From the NCBI RefSeq assembly GCF_001428845.1, contig NZ_LMIU01000024.1, positions 126,542-190,541 on the forward strand: a stretch of 64,000 nt of DNA, read 5' to 3'. Below, one piece after another: positions 33,515 through 42,224 of this stretch. The DNA is from Achromobacter sp. Root83. Its GTDB lineage: Bacteria > Pseudomonadota > Gammaproteobacteria > Burkholderiales > Burkholderiaceae_B. Below the pieces are notes generated by a model, which ran no database searches, was not told the origin of the DNA, and saw nothing but the letters and a program-made list of their open reading frames with translations. Every line of letters starts with the position of its first letter. Positions within the stretch are counted from its first letter, which is position 1. The position numbers and the translations under genes are program-made.

Positions 33515-35242
33515 ATGCTTTCCAGAGCCGAATCCTATACCCAGCTCGTTTCCCGGTTCCAATGGCGGGTGCCGGCGGCCTATAACATCGGCGTCGACGC
33601 CTGCGACAAATGGGCCGACGGCAGCGGCCGCCTGGCGCTGATCTTTGAGAAGAGCGACGGCGCGCAGACGCGCTACACCTTTGACCAGATCAAGGCGCAG
33701 TCCAATCGGTTGGCACACAGCCTGGAGCGCCACGGCATCCAGCGCGGCGACCGCGTGGCCATCTACCTGCCGCAGGCGCCGGAAACCGCCGTGACACACA
33801 TCGCCGTCTACAAGATGGGCGCGGTGGCGGTGCCGCTGTTCACCCTGTTCGGCGTGGACGCCATCCAGTACCGGCTGGCCAACAGCGGCGCGGCCGCGCT
33901 GGTGACCGACAGGGAAGGGTGCCGCAAGCTGCGCGAGATACGCGCCAGCCTGCCGGGGCTGAAGGTGATCTATTGCATCGACGGCGAGGGCGAAGATGGC
34001 GCCGTGCCTACGGGCGGCGTGTCTACGAGCGCCGTGCCTGCGGGCGCCGGGCGTACGGACACGGCGCACACGCCTGCCGCGCACATGGACGCCGCCTACG
34101 CGGACGCCGTGCCGTTCCATCCCGCGCTGGCCCGGGAGTCCGACGCCTACGAGCCCGTGCAGACGGCGGCCGACGACCCCGCGGTCATCATCTATACGTC
34201 GGGCACCACGGGCAAGCCCAAGGGCGCGCTGCACGCCCACCGCGTCCTGCTGGGGCATCTGCCCGGCGTGGAGATGTCGCACGAATTCTTCCCGGAAAAC
34301 GCCGGGCTGATGTGGACCCCGGCGGATTGGGCCTGGATCGGCGGCTTGCTGGACGTGCTGCTGCCCGCGTGGCACCACGGCGTGCCGGTGCTGGCCCGGC
34401 GATTCGAGAAATTCGATGGCGCCAGCGCCCTGGAACTGATGGCGCGGCACGGCGTGACGCACACCTTCCTGCCGCCCACTGCCCTGAAGATGATGCGCGG
34501 CTGCGCCTGGCCCGACGCGGCCGGCCCGCGGGCGCTGCGGTCGGTGGCCAGCGGCGGCGAGTCGCTGGGCGCGGAACTCATCGACTGGGGCCGCCGCGTG
34601 CTGGGCGTGACCATCAACGAGTTCTACGGCCAGACCGAATGCAATATGCTGGTGTCTTCGTGTTCGTCGCTGTTCGATCCTTTGGCCGGGGCCATCGGCC
34701 GCGCGGCGCCCGGCCACCACGTCGCTATTGTGGATGACCGCGGCGTTGAAGTGGCGGATGGACAAGAGGGCGATATCGGCGTAAAGCGACCTGACCCCGT
34801 CATGTTCCTGGGCTACTGGAACAATCCCGAGGCCACCGCCGAGAAATTCGTGGGAGACTACCTGCTGACCGGCGACCTGGGCGTGCGCGACGCGCAAGGG
34901 TTCATCCGCTTCGTCGGCCGCAACGACGACGTCATCACCAGCGCCGGCTACCGCATCGGCCCGGCTCCTATCGAGGATTGCCTGATCGGCCATCCGGCCG
35001 TGCGGATGGCGGCGGTGGTGGGCGTGCCGGATGCCCAACGCACCGAAATCGTGATGGCCTATGTGGTGCTGAACGAAGGATTCGAGGGCGACGAGGCGCT
35101 GGTCAAGGCGCTGCAGGCGCATGTGCGGACCCGCCTGGCGGCCCATGAATACCCGCGCGCGATCCGCTTTGTAACCAGTTTGCCGACCACCGCGACCGGC
35201 AAGATTATCCGCAGGGAGCTGCGTGACGGAAATTATGCTTGA
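33515..35242 (+). CDS. AMP-forming acyl-CoA synthetase (medium-chain type)
   Basis: A 575-residue ANL-superfamily ligase that activates a carboxylic acid through an acyl-adenylate. The AMP-binding P-loop I-I-Y-T-S-G-T-T-G-K-P-K-G is complete, with E-F-Y-G-Q-T-E-C and the hinge T-G-D-L-G-V-R-D. The catalytic C-terminal lysine is in T-A-T-G-K-I-I-R-R. Residues 162-201 form an insertion of pentapeptide-like repeats (G-A-V-P-T and variants) between the N-terminal subdomain and the P-loop. It diverges from the TetR gene and probably starts the pathway served by the nearby SDR and crotonase. Confidence 0.9.
   Translation: MLSRAESYTQLVSRFQWRVPAAYNIGVDACDKWADGSGRLALIFEKSDGAQTRYTFDQIKAQSNRLAHSLERHGIQRGDRVAIYLPQAPETAVTHIAVYKMGAVAVPLFTLFGVDAIQYRLANSGAAALVTDREGCRKLREIRASLPGLKVIYCIDGEGEDGAVPTGGVSTSAVPAGAGRTDTAHTPAAHMDAAYADAVPFHPALARESDAYEPVQTAADDPAVIIYTSGTTGKPKGALHAHRVLLGHLPGVEMSHEFFPENAGLMWTPADWAWIGGLLDVLLPAWHHGVPVLARRFEKFDGASALELMARHGVTHTFLPPTALKMMRGCAWPDAAGPRALRSVASGGESLGAELIDWGRRVLGVTINEFYGQTECNMLVSSCSSLFDPLAGAIGRAAPGHHVAIVDDRGVEVADGQEGDIGVKRPDPVMFLGYWNNPEATAEKFVGDYLLTGDLGVRDAQGFIRFVGRNDDVITSAGYRIGPAPIEDCLIGHPAVRMAAVVGVPDAQRTEIVMAYVVLNEGFEGDEALVKALQAHVRTRLAAHEYPRAIRFVTSLPTTATGKIIRRELRDGNYA
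33998..34117 (+). repeat. 15-bp minisatellite, 8 units, inside acyl-CoA synthetase
   Basis: Eight consecutive 15-bp units. The first four are close: GGCGCCGTGCCTACG, then copies with 13/15 identity each. The last four are degenerate. They encode GAVPT, GGVST, SAVPA, GAGRT, DTAHT, PAAHM, DAAYA and DAVPF (residues 162-201). All changes keep frame. The insert sits just before the AMP-binding P-loop, in a region that is a short loop in ordinary family members. Confidence 0.8.
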
Positions 35243-35324
35243 CCGGTCTCACCCGGTGACAATCTCCTCCATGAGGATGGGTTGACGGGTTGCCCGGCGC
35301 TGCAAGTATGATGGCGCAAATTGC

Positions 35325-35353
35325 ATACGGCCCCAGTCCAATTGGGGCCGTAT
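35325..35353 (+). promoter_or_regulatory. strong hairpin in the pckG leader
   Basis: ATACGGCCCCA (35325-35335) and TGGGGCCGTAT (35343-35353) form perfect 11-bp arms around a 7-nt loop, ending 31 bp before the pckG start codon. There is no following U-run, so an intrinsic terminator is unlikely. An operator or a leader RNA structure fits better. Confidence 0.5.
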
Positions 35354-35384
35354 CACCATTAGCCTTAGTATGGAGATAGCCCCA

Positions 35385-37241
35385 ATGAATAAGCCTTTGG
35401 ACGGGGGATTGGCAGCCTTGAACGTGCCCGCGTACGTCAAGCATCGCGGACTGATCGACTGGGTCGCCAGCTTCGTCGCGCTGGCCAAGCCTGACCGCAT
35501 CGTGTGGTGCGATGGGTCGCAGGAAGAATACGACCGCCTTTGCGAACAAATGGTCCAGTCGGGAACCATGCGCAGGCTGAACCCCGCCAAGCGTCCTAAT
35601 TCGTTCCTCGCGTGCTCGGATCCTTCCGACGTGGCGCGGGTGGAAGACCGCACCTTCATCTGCTCCGACCGCGCCGAAGACGCCGGCCCCACCAACAACT
35701 GGGCCGACCCCGCCGAAATGCGCGACACGCTCAGCGGCCTGTTCGACGGCGCGATGCGCGGCCGCACGCTGTATGTGGTGCCGTTCTCGATGGGTCCGCT
35801 GGGTTCGGACATCGCGCACATCGGCGTTGAACTCTCCGACAGCCCCTACGTGGCCGTCAACATGCGCATCATGACGCGCATGGGCAAGCAGGTCTACGAC
35901 GTGCTGGGCGCCGACGGCGACTTCGTGCCCTGCCTGCACTCGGTGGGCAAGCCCCTGGCCGCCGGCGAAGCCGACGTGGCCTGGCCGTGCAACCCCACCA
36001 AGTACATCGTCCATTTCCCCAAGACCCGCGAAATCTGGAGCTTCGGCTCGGGCTACGGCGGCAATGCGCTGCTGGGCAAGAAATGCTTCGCGCTGCGCAT
36101 CGCGTCCACCATGGGCCGCGACCAGGGCTGGCTGGCCGAACACATGCTGATCCTGGGTGTCACCTCGCCCAAGGGCCGCAAGTACCACGTGGCCGCCGCT
36201 TTCCCGTCGGCCTGCGGCAAGACCAACTTCGCCATGCTGATCCCGCCGCAAGGCATGGACGGCTGGAAGGTCACCACCATCGGCGACGACATCGCCTGGA
36301 TCAAGCCGGGCCCCGACGGCCGCCTGCACGCGATCAACCCCGAAGCCGGCTACTTCGGCGTGGCGCCGGGCACCAGCGAGCAGACCAACTTCAACGCCAT
36401 GGCCACGCTCAAGGCCAACGTCATCTTCACCAATGTGGCGCTGACGGACGACGGCGACGTCTGGTGGGAAGGCATGACCGACACGCCGCCGGCCCATCTG
36501 ATCGACTGGCAGGGCCAGGACTGGACGCCCGACATCGCCCGCGAAACCGGCCGCAAGGCCGCGCACCCGAACGCGCGCTTCACGGCACCCGCGGCGCAAT
36601 GCCCGTCCATCGACCCCGAATGGGAAAACCCCAAGGGCGTGGTCATCGACGCCTTCATCTTCGGGGGGCGCCGTTCCACCACCGTGCCGCTCGTCACCGA
36701 AGCCCGCAACTGGGTCGAAGGCGTCTACATGGCCGCCACCATGGGCTCGGAAACCACGGCCGCCGCCGCCGGCCAGCAGGGCGTGGTGCGCCGCGACCCC
36801 TTCGCCATGCTGCCGTTCTGCGGCTACAACATGAGCGACTACTTCGGCCACTGGCTGAAGCTGGGCAAGCAGCTTGAAGCCGCCGGCGCCACCCTGCCGC
36901 GCATCTATTGCGTGAACTGGTTCCGCAAGGGCCCCGACGGCAAGTTCGTCTGGCCGGGCTTTGGCGACAACATGCGCGTGCTGCGCTGGATGCTGGGCCG
37001 CATCGACGGCCAATCCAAGGGCGTGGACCAGGTGTTCGGCGTTTCGCCCAGCTACCAGGACATCGACTGGACCGGCCTGGAATTCAGCCCGGACAAGTTC
37101 GAACAGGTCATGTCGGTGGACGCCGCCGCCTGGCGCGATGAACTGGCGCTGCACCATGAGCTGTTCGGCCAACTGGCCCAGGGCTTGCCCGAGGAACTGC
37201 CCGCCACCAAGGCGCGGATCGAAGGCCGCCTGGCGGCCTGA
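35385..37241 (+). CDS. pckG: phosphoenolpyruvate carboxykinase (GTP)
   Basis: A 618-residue cytoplasmic GTP-dependent PEPCK, converting oxaloacetate to phosphoenolpyruvate for gluconeogenesis. The kinase P-loop is A-F-P-S-A-C277-G-K-T-N (residues 272-281), including the hyper-reactive Cys typical of the GTP class. Substrate motifs [12 protein letters not shown] and [10 protein letters not shown] are present. Of two in-frame ATGs (35370 and 35385), the second is chosen because GGAG lies nine bases before it. A strong terminator follows at 37271. It suits an organism living on organic acids, as the many Bug receptors suggest. Confidence 0.96.
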   Translation: MNKPLDGGLAALNVPAYVKHRGLIDWVASFVALAKPDRIVWCDGSQEEYDRLCEQMVQSGTMRRLNPAKRPNSFLACSDPSDVARVEDRTFICSDRAEDAGPTNNWADPAEMRDTLSGLFDGAMRGRTLYVVPFSMGPLGSDIAHIGVELSDSPYVAVNMRIMTRMGKQVYDVLGADGDFVPCLHSVGKPLAAGEADVAWPCNPTKYIVHFPKTREIWSFGSGYGGNALLGKKCFALRIASTMGRDQGWLAEHMLILGVTSPKGRKYHVAAAFPSACGKTNFAMLIPPQGMDGWKVTTIGDDIAWIKPGPDGRLHAINPEAGYFGVAPGTSEQTNFNAMATLKANVIFTNVALTDDGDVWWEGMTDTPPAHLIDWQGQDWTPDIARETGRKAAHPNARFTAPAAQCPSIDPEWENPKGVVIDAFIFGGRRSTTVPLVTEARNWVEGVYMAATMGSETTAAAAGQQGVVRRDPFAMLPFCGYNMSDYFGHWLKLGKQLEAAGATLPRIYCVNWFRKGPDGKFVWPGFGDNMRVLRWMLGRIDGQSKGVDQVFGVSPSYQDIDWTGLEFSPDKFEQVMSVDAAAWRDELALHHELFGQLAQGLPEELPATKARIEGRLAA

Positions 37242-37270
37242 GGCCGCGGGGCGACAGTCAGCCGTTGGCC

Positions 37271-37306
37271 AAAACCCGCCTGCGTTACGCGCAGGCGGGT
37301 TTTTTT
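37271..37306 (+). terminator. rho-independent terminator of pckG
   Basis: CCCGCCTGCG (37275-37284) pairs perfectly with CGCAGGCGGG (37290-37299) around a 5-nt loop. Four A residues precede it and seven T residues follow (37300-37306). It lies 30 bp after the pckG stop. Confidence 0.93.
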
Positions 37307-37353
37307 GCGCCATCCGCGGGCAGCGCGGCGGCGGCGGGCACGGTGGTCGGTGG

Positions 37354-38232
37354 TCAGCCCGCTCCGCCAGAGGCGATGCCGTCCAGCGCGTTTGCGACGG
37401 CGTCGGGCAGGCGCAGCGTGGCCGCCGCCAGGTTCTCCCGCAGATGGACGGGCGACGAGGTGCCCGGGATCAGCAGGATATTCGGCGAGCGGCGCAGCAG
37501 CCAGGCCAGCGCCGTCTGCATGGGCGTCGCGCCAAGCTGCGTCGCGGCCTCGGTCAGAATGGCCGACTGCAGCGGGCTGAATCCGCCCAGCGGAAAGAAC
37601 GGCACATAGGCGATGCCGTCGCGGGCCAGTTCGTCGATCAGGGTGTCATCGGCCCGGTGCGCCAGGTTGTACTGGTTCTGCACGCACACGATCTGGCAGA
37701 TGCCGCGGCCTTCGGCGATCTGGTTCGCGGTGACATTGCTCAGTCCGATGTGGCGGATCAGGCCTTGTTGCTGCAGGCCGGCCAACACGGACAGCGGACC
37801 CTCGATGGATCCTTCGGCGGGACCATGGACGTCGAACATGGCGCGCAGATTGACCACATCCAGCACGTCGCGCCCCAGGTTGCGCAGATTGTCGTGAACG
37901 GCCCGGGTCAGCATCTCGGGTGTAAACGCGGGATTCCATGAGGCGTCCTCGCCGCGCACCGCGCCCACCTTGGTCACGATCACCAGATCGTCGGGGTAGG
38001 GCGCCAGCGCCTCGCGGATCAGCAGATTGGTGACATGGGGGCCGTAGAAATCGCTGGTGTCGATATGGTTGACGCCGGCTTCCACGGCCGCACGTAAGAC
38101 CGCCAGCGCGGCGTCGCGATCCTTGGGCGGGCCGAAGACGCCCGGGCCTGCAAGCTGCATCGCGCCGTAGCCCAGCCGTTTGACCTGTTGCGAACCCAGT
38201 GCGTAGCTGCCGCTTTCGTCGATGAGGGACAT
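37354..38232 (-). CDS. aldo/keto reductase, PdxI/YdbC-like
   Basis: A 292-residue TIM-barrel oxidoreductase. The catalytic D58 (H-I-D-T-S), Y63 (D-F-Y-G) and K88 (V-T-K-V-G) are visible. At the usual His position the sequence reads D-V-V-N-L-R, as in YdbC/PdxI pyridoxal reductases, so the His is replaced by Asn. NADPH-binding L-I-P-G-T-S-S-x-x-H-L-R-E-N is near the end. Start at ATG 38232. It diverges from the LysR gene at 38337, which probably controls it. Confidence 0.88.
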   Translation of the reverse strand: MSLIDESGSYALGSQQVKRLGYGAMQLAGPGVFGPPKDRDAALAVLRAAVEAGVNHIDTSDFYGPHVTNLLIREALAPYPDDLVIVTKVGAVRGEDASWNPAFTPEMLTRAVHDNLRNLGRDVLDVVNLRAMFDVHGPAEGSIEGPLSVLAGLQQQGLIRHIGLSNVTANQIAEGRGICQIVCVQNQYNLAHRADDTLIDELARDGIAYVPFFPLGGFSPLQSAILTEAATQLGATPMQTALAWLLRRSPNILLIPGTSSPVHLRENLAAATLRLPDAVANALDGIASGGAG

Positions 38233-38302
38233 GTTCTGCTTCCGTTGTGGTGAAGGGACGGTTGAAAGATAGATCTTCTTGGCGGTCTTGATAATCCAAT
38301 AC

Positions 38303-38325
38303 AATCCGGACAGCTTGTACGGATT
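38303..38325. promoter_or_regulatory. LysR-type site between aldo/keto reductase and LysR
   Basis: AATCCG-N11-CGGATT, an inverted repeat ending 11 bp before the LysR start codon, in the 104-bp divergent interval. Position and spacing suit an autoregulatory LysR site. Confidence 0.45.
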
Positions 38326-38336
38326 TTGGAACAGCG

Positions 38337-39248
38337 ATGACGGATCTGAATGATCTCAAGGCGTTCGTGGCGGTGGCGCGCGCACGCGGCTTTCGCGAAG
38401 CCGCGCGCACGTCCGCCACGAGCGCATCGCGGTTGAGCGACACCGTGCGCCGCCTGGAGGCGCAATTGGGCGTCCGCCTGTTCAACCGGACGACGCGCAG
38501 CGTGGCGCTCACCGAGGCCGGCAACGAACTGCTGACGCGGCTTGGGCCGGCCCTGACGGAAGTGGACGCGGCGCTGGACGCCGTCAATGGTTTTCGCGAC
38601 AAGCCGGCGGGCACGCTCAAGCTCAACGTGCCATTGAGCGCCGCCCGGCTGGTCCTGCCTTCCATCGTTCCCGCGTTCCTCGCGGCGTATCCCGACATCC
38701 GCCTTGAGGTGGTGGCCGAAGAGAGCTTCGTCGATGTGCTGGCGGCGGGCTGCGATGCGGGCATCCGCTACGACGACCGCCTGGAATTGGACATGATCGC
38801 CGTGCCCATCGGCCCGCGCGTGCAGCGCTTTGCCGCGGCCGCTTCTCCCGCTTACCTGGCGCGCCGCGGCCGGCCGGAACATCCGCGTGATCTGATTCAG
38901 CATGCCTGTCTGCGCGGCCGCTTTCCCAGCGGCTCGATGCCGCCATGGGAGTTCGAGCGCGATGGCGAAACGGTGCGGGTCGACGGGACAGGGCCGCTGG
39001 TCGTGCAGATCGGCGGCGCGGTCGATCTCGCCGTCGATTCGGCCATCGCGGGCGCGGGCGTGGCGTATCTGTTCGAGGACTGGCTGCGCCCGCACCTGGA
39101 CAGCGGGGCGCTGGAACCCGTGCTGGAGCCATGGTGGCCACGGTTTTCCGGGCCGTTTCTGTACTATTCCGGACGCCGCCTGGTGCCTTCGCCGCTGAAG
39201 GCGCTGATCGATTTCATCAAGACGCCCGCGGGCCGGCCATCGCCGTGA
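38337..39248 (+). CDS. LysR-family transcriptional regulator
   Basis: A 303-residue LysR regulator with N-terminal winged helix (M-T-D-L-N-D-L-K-A-F-V-A-V-A-R-A-R-G-F-R-E-A-A; about residues 4-62) and an effector domain (about 90-295). The recognition helix T-S-A-S-R-L-S-D-T-V-R-R-L-E and the D-A-G-I-R-Y-D-D-R-L segment are typical of the group paired with oxidoreductases. It diverges from the aldo/keto reductase, with an inverted repeat immediately before its start. Confidence 0.9.
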   Translation: MTDLNDLKAFVAVARARGFREAARTSATSASRLSDTVRRLEAQLGVRLFNRTTRSVALTEAGNELLTRLGPALTEVDAALDAVNGFRDKPAGTLKLNVPLSAARLVLPSIVPAFLAAYPDIRLEVVAEESFVDVLAAGCDAGIRYDDRLELDMIAVPIGPRVQRFAAAASPAYLARRGRPEHPRDLIQHACLRGRFPSGSMPPWEFERDGETVRVDGTGPLVVQIGGAVDLAVDSAIAGAGVAYLFEDWLRPHLDSGALEPVLEPWWPRFSGPFLYYSGRRLVPSPLKALIDFIKTPAGRPSP

Positions 39249-39300
39249 CCCGGACGGGCCGGGCTCGCGCCGCAAGCCGCTTTTCATGCACAATCGGCCT

Positions 39301-39930
39301 ATGCAACTCGACCCCGAAGACCTGGCCAAGATTTCGTCCCTGACCCTGGCCCACTACGAAGAGAACGCGGAATCGTTCGAGGCTGGCACGCGCGACCACG
39401 ACGTCAGCCAGAACATTGCGGCCCTGCTGCGGCATATCGAAGGCGAGCCGCCCTACGACATTCTGGATTTTGGCTGCGGCCCGGGCCGCGACCTGAAGAC
39501 GTTTGCCGCGCTGGGCCATCGGCCCGTGGGCCTGGACGGCGCCGCGCGCTTCGTGGACATGGCGCGCGCCGCCAGCGGCTGCGAGGTATGGCATCAGGAT
39601 TTCCTGCGGCTGGCGCTGCCGGCAGGGCGCTTTGACGGCATCTTCGCCAACGCCGTGCTGTTCCATGTGCCGGGACAGGAACTGCCGCGCGTGCTGCGCG
39701 AATTGCGGGACGCGTTGCGGCCCCGTGGCGTGCTGTTCAGCTCGAATCCGCGCGGCGGTAACCAGGAAGGCTGGAATCGCGGGCGCTATGGCGCGTACCA
39801 CGACCTGGAGGGTTGGCGGGCCTTGCTGGAACAGGCCGGTTTCCAGGAGCTGGAGCACTACTTCCGGCCCGACGGGCTGCCCCGCGAACAGCAGCCCTGG
39901 CTGGCGAGCGTGTGGCGGCGCCTGGACTAG
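39301..39930 (+). CDS. class I SAM-dependent methyltransferase
   Basis: A 209-residue cytoplasmic methyltransferase. The SAM-binding motif I is I-L-D-F-G-C-G-P-G-R-D, with acidic motif V-G-L-D-G-A, then a D-G-I-F-A-N-A-V-L-F-H-V-P motif IV and F-S-S-N-P-R. This is the Methyltransf_11/25 architecture acting on small molecules. An alternative in-frame ATG at 39286 would add five residues. Substrate unknown; it stands between the LysR and VOC genes without clear operon links. Confidence 0.86.
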   Translation: MQLDPEDLAKISSLTLAHYEENAESFEAGTRDHDVSQNIAALLRHIEGEPPYDILDFGCGPGRDLKTFAALGHRPVGLDGAARFVDMARAASGCEVWHQDFLRLALPAGRFDGIFANAVLFHVPGQELPRVLRELRDALRPRGVLFSSNPRGGNQEGWNRGRYGAYHDLEGWRALLEQAGFQELEHYFRPDGLPREQQPWLASVWRRLD

Positions 39931-39948
39931 GCGCCGCAGTGCATTCAA

Positions 39949-40335
39949 TCAGACGGCGCGGTGGTACACCGCCTCGACGTTGTAGCCGTCGGGGTCCAGG
40001 ATGAAGGCGCCGTAGTAGTGCGGGTGATATTGCGGGCGTAGCCCAGGCCCGCCGTTATCGCGGCCGCCGGCGGCCAGCGCCGCCCGGTGGAAGGCGTCGA
40101 CCTCGGCACGGCTGCGGGCGCGAAATGCCACATGAATGCGCGGGGTGCTGGGCGTGCCCTGGTGGATCCAGAATTCGCCACCCGGGTCGCCCGCGTCATC
40201 GGGCTCACCGACGCCGAACCCCATGCCGGTCGCCAGCGCCTTGCGCGGCACATAGCCCAGGTTCGCAAGCGCGCTCAGGTAGAACGCCCGGCTGCGCTCG
40301 AAGTCGCTCACGTGAATTTCGATATGGTCCAGCAT
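39949..40335 (-). CDS. VOC-superfamily (glyoxalase-like) protein
   Basis: A 128-residue vicinal-oxygen-chelate protein. It has two beta-alpha-beta-beta-beta modules, starting M-L-D-H-I-E-I-H-V-S-D and ending I-L-D-P-D-G-Y-N-V-E-A-V. Potential metal-facing residues are H4, H56/H66 and E117. Members include glyoxalases, resistance proteins and isomerases; nothing here selects between them. It lies just beyond the end of the seven-gene operon and is probably independent of it. Confidence 0.82.
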   Translation of the reverse strand: MLDHIEIHVSDFERSRAFYLSALANLGYVPRKALATGMGFGVGEPDDAGDPGGEFWIHQGTPSTPRIHVAFRARSRAEVDAFHRAALAAGGRDNGGPGLRPQYHPHYYGAFILDPDGYNVEAVYHRAV

Positions 40336-40384
40336 GCGTGTTCCTCCGTATTGCGGCTACCGTGGGCCGCATCCGTGACCGCGC

Positions 40385-41143
40385 TCAACGCGCTCCTGAT
40401 ACCCCGAGGTTCGTCCCCGAGACGTAGCTGGCTGCCGACGAGAGTAGCCACATCACCGAGGCAGCCGCCTCGATGGCGGTGCCAGGCCGTTTCATCGGCA
40501 ATTGCGGCCCGATCTGTGCCAGTCGTTCCCGCGTATGGATGTCGGTATCGATGACGCCTGGCGAAACGGTATTGACACGAATTCCCTCATCGGCCACCTC
40601 CTGGGCAAGGCCAAAGGTCAAGGCTTCCAGGGCGCGCTTGCTCGCGGCGTAGTGCACGTTGCGTCCCGCGGCGCCCAGCCTGGCCGCTGCCGACGACATG
40701 TTGACGATGCTTCCACCGCGGCCGCCGTGGCGGGTCGACATCCGGCGGATGGCCTCGCCGCAGCAAAGAAAACTGCCCACCACGTTGAGCGCGAAGATGG
40801 CCTGCAAGTCTGGCGCCGTGATCGCGTCGACCCGGCCGATATATCCGCTCGTGCCCGCGTTATTGACCAGGGCGGTCAAGACGCCCAGATCCAGGTCGGT
40901 CTGGCGGAACATGTCGGAGATCTGCGCGGCGTCGGCGACGTCCGCCTGAACGGTCAAGGCCTTGCGGCCATGGCTGCGCACTTTTTCCGCAACTGCCTGA
41001 GCCTGCTGCTCATTGTTGCGATAGTTGATGCAGACGTCGTAGCCCTCGCGCGCTGCAAGCTCGCAAATCGCGGCGCCGATCCCGCGGCTGCCGCCGGTGA
41101 CCAGAATGACGCCGAGGCCGGTTGTGCTGGAAGATTCTCTCAT
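40385..41143 (-). CDS. SDR-family oxidoreductase
   Basis: A 252-residue classical SDR with V-T-G-G-S-R-G-I-G (residues 15-23), N-N-A-G (94-97), S150 and catalytic Y165-x-x-x-K169. The C-terminus Y-V-S-G-T-N-L-G-V-S-G-A-R is usual for 3-oxoacyl-reductase-like SDRs. It is the last gene of the TauD/GntR/Bug/SMP-30/TPP operon, where it could oxidise a hydroxy-acid or sugar-acid, or reduce the aldehyde made by the TPP enzyme. Confidence 0.88.
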   Translation of the reverse strand: MRESSSTTGLGVILVTGGSRGIGAAICELAAREGYDVCINYRNNEQQAQAVAEKVRSHGRKALTVQADVADAAQISDMFRQTDLDLGVLTALVNNAGTSGYIGRVDAITAPDLQAIFALNVVGSFLCCGEAIRRMSTRHGGRGGSIVNMSSAAARLGAAGRNVHYAASKRALEALTFGLAQEVADEGIRVNTVSPGVIDTDIHTRERLAQIGPQLPMKRPGTAIEAAASVMWLLSSAASYVSGTNLGVSGAR

Positions 41144-41191
41144 TGCGTGTCCTTTTCTGCGCTTCGGGGCATGGAGTTGAATTCCGGTATT

Positions 41192-42163
41192 TCAGCGGAC
41201 CTGCGCGAGATCCGGATTGTCCTTCGCCAGTTGCTTCCATGAACGCACGTCGCTGGCGACACGTTCACCCAGTTGCTCGGGCGTGCTGGACTGTATGGTC
41301 AAGCCATCGCTCGCCAGACGCGCCAGCGAAGGATCGGCCAGAGCCGCCTTGGTGGCCTTGGACAGGCGGTCAATTACCGCCGCCGGAGTTCCTTTCGGTA
41401 CGAACACGCCATTCCAGGTTACGAGTTCCAGGGCGGGGACGCCGGACTCGGCGAATGTCCTGACTTCAGGCAGCGCCGCGATCCGTTCCTTCGACAGCAC
41501 CGCTATGGGTTTCAGCGCACCATTCCGGATGAAGGGCAGCAGCACCGGCGGCTGCCCCATGACCAGATTGGTGCGTCCGCCTATCGTGTCCGTCACAGCG
41601 GGGGCCCCGCCCTTGTAAGGAACGTGCAGCAGCTCGATGCCGGCCTGGGCGCCAAGCACGTTGACATATAGCTGCAACTGGGCGGAGGCGATGCTGATGC
41701 TCTTGGGCTTGGCCTGGGCGGCCTTGATCAGTTCTTCTGGAGAGGAGAATTTCTGGTCCGTGTTGCCCGCGATCATTTGTGGCGAGGTCAGGATCAGGCT
41801 GACGGGAGCCAAGGCCTCGGTCGGGTCGATGGCGGGGAAGGGCCCGAAGGTCATGGTCTGGGTCATCTGCCCCGTGCTGTACAGCAGGGTATAGCCGTCA
41901 GGGTCGGCCTCGGCGACCAGCCTGTTGCCGATATTGGTCGATGCGCCAGGTTTGTTCTCGACCACGACAGTCTGGCTCAATTCGCGCCCGAGAAGTTCGG
42001 CATACTGGCGCGCGACCAGATCTGTCGTGCCGCCGACCGCATACGGGACGATCATGCGGATGGGGCGGGATGGATACTCCGTTGCCGCGCTGGTTGATAC
42101 GGCGGGATAGACGGCCAAGAGTACTGACATGGCGGCGCCCAATGCGCGCAGGGTATTTCCCAT
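41192..42163 (-). CDS. Bug-family (TctC-type) periplasmic solute receptor
   Basis: A 323-residue Bug receptor with a Sec signal ending S-T-S-A-A. Family motifs are I-R-M-I-V-P-Y-A-V-G-G-T-T-D, V-V-V-E-N-K-P-G-A-S, D-G-Y-T-L-L-Y, and H-V-P-Y-K-G-G-A-P-A-V-T-D-T-I-G-G. It is the second Bug gene in this operon; the two paralogues are clearly divergent from each other. Two receptors in one operon suggest two related ligands, or uptake plus sensing. There are no Tct membrane subunits. Confidence 0.9.
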   Translation of the reverse strand: MGNTLRALGAAMSVLLAVYPAVSTSAATEYPSRPIRMIVPYAVGGTTDLVARQYAELLGRELSQTVVVENKPGASTNIGNRLVAEADPDGYTLLYSTGQMTQTMTFGPFPAIDPTEALAPVSLILTSPQMIAGNTDQKFSSPEELIKAAQAKPKSISIASAQLQLYVNVLGAQAGIELLHVPYKGGAPAVTDTIGGRTNLVMGQPPVLLPFIRNGALKPIAVLSKERIAALPEVRTFAESGVPALELVTWNGVFVPKGTPAAVIDRLSKATKAALADPSLARLASDGLTIQSSTPEQLGERVASDVRSWKQLAKDNPDLAQVR

Positions 42164-42224
42164 GTTGCTCTCCTTCGGTAGGTACGCAATGGTGCGACGG
42201 ACAATCGAGGCGGCAGCGACCGGG

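Noticed and set aside
32984..35146. 720-codon minus frame over acyl-CoA synthetase
   Set aside because: Antisense shadow; the synthetase has complete AMP-binding motifs on the plus strand.
35205..37313. 702-codon minus frame over pckG
   Set aside because: Antisense shadow of a clear PEPCK.
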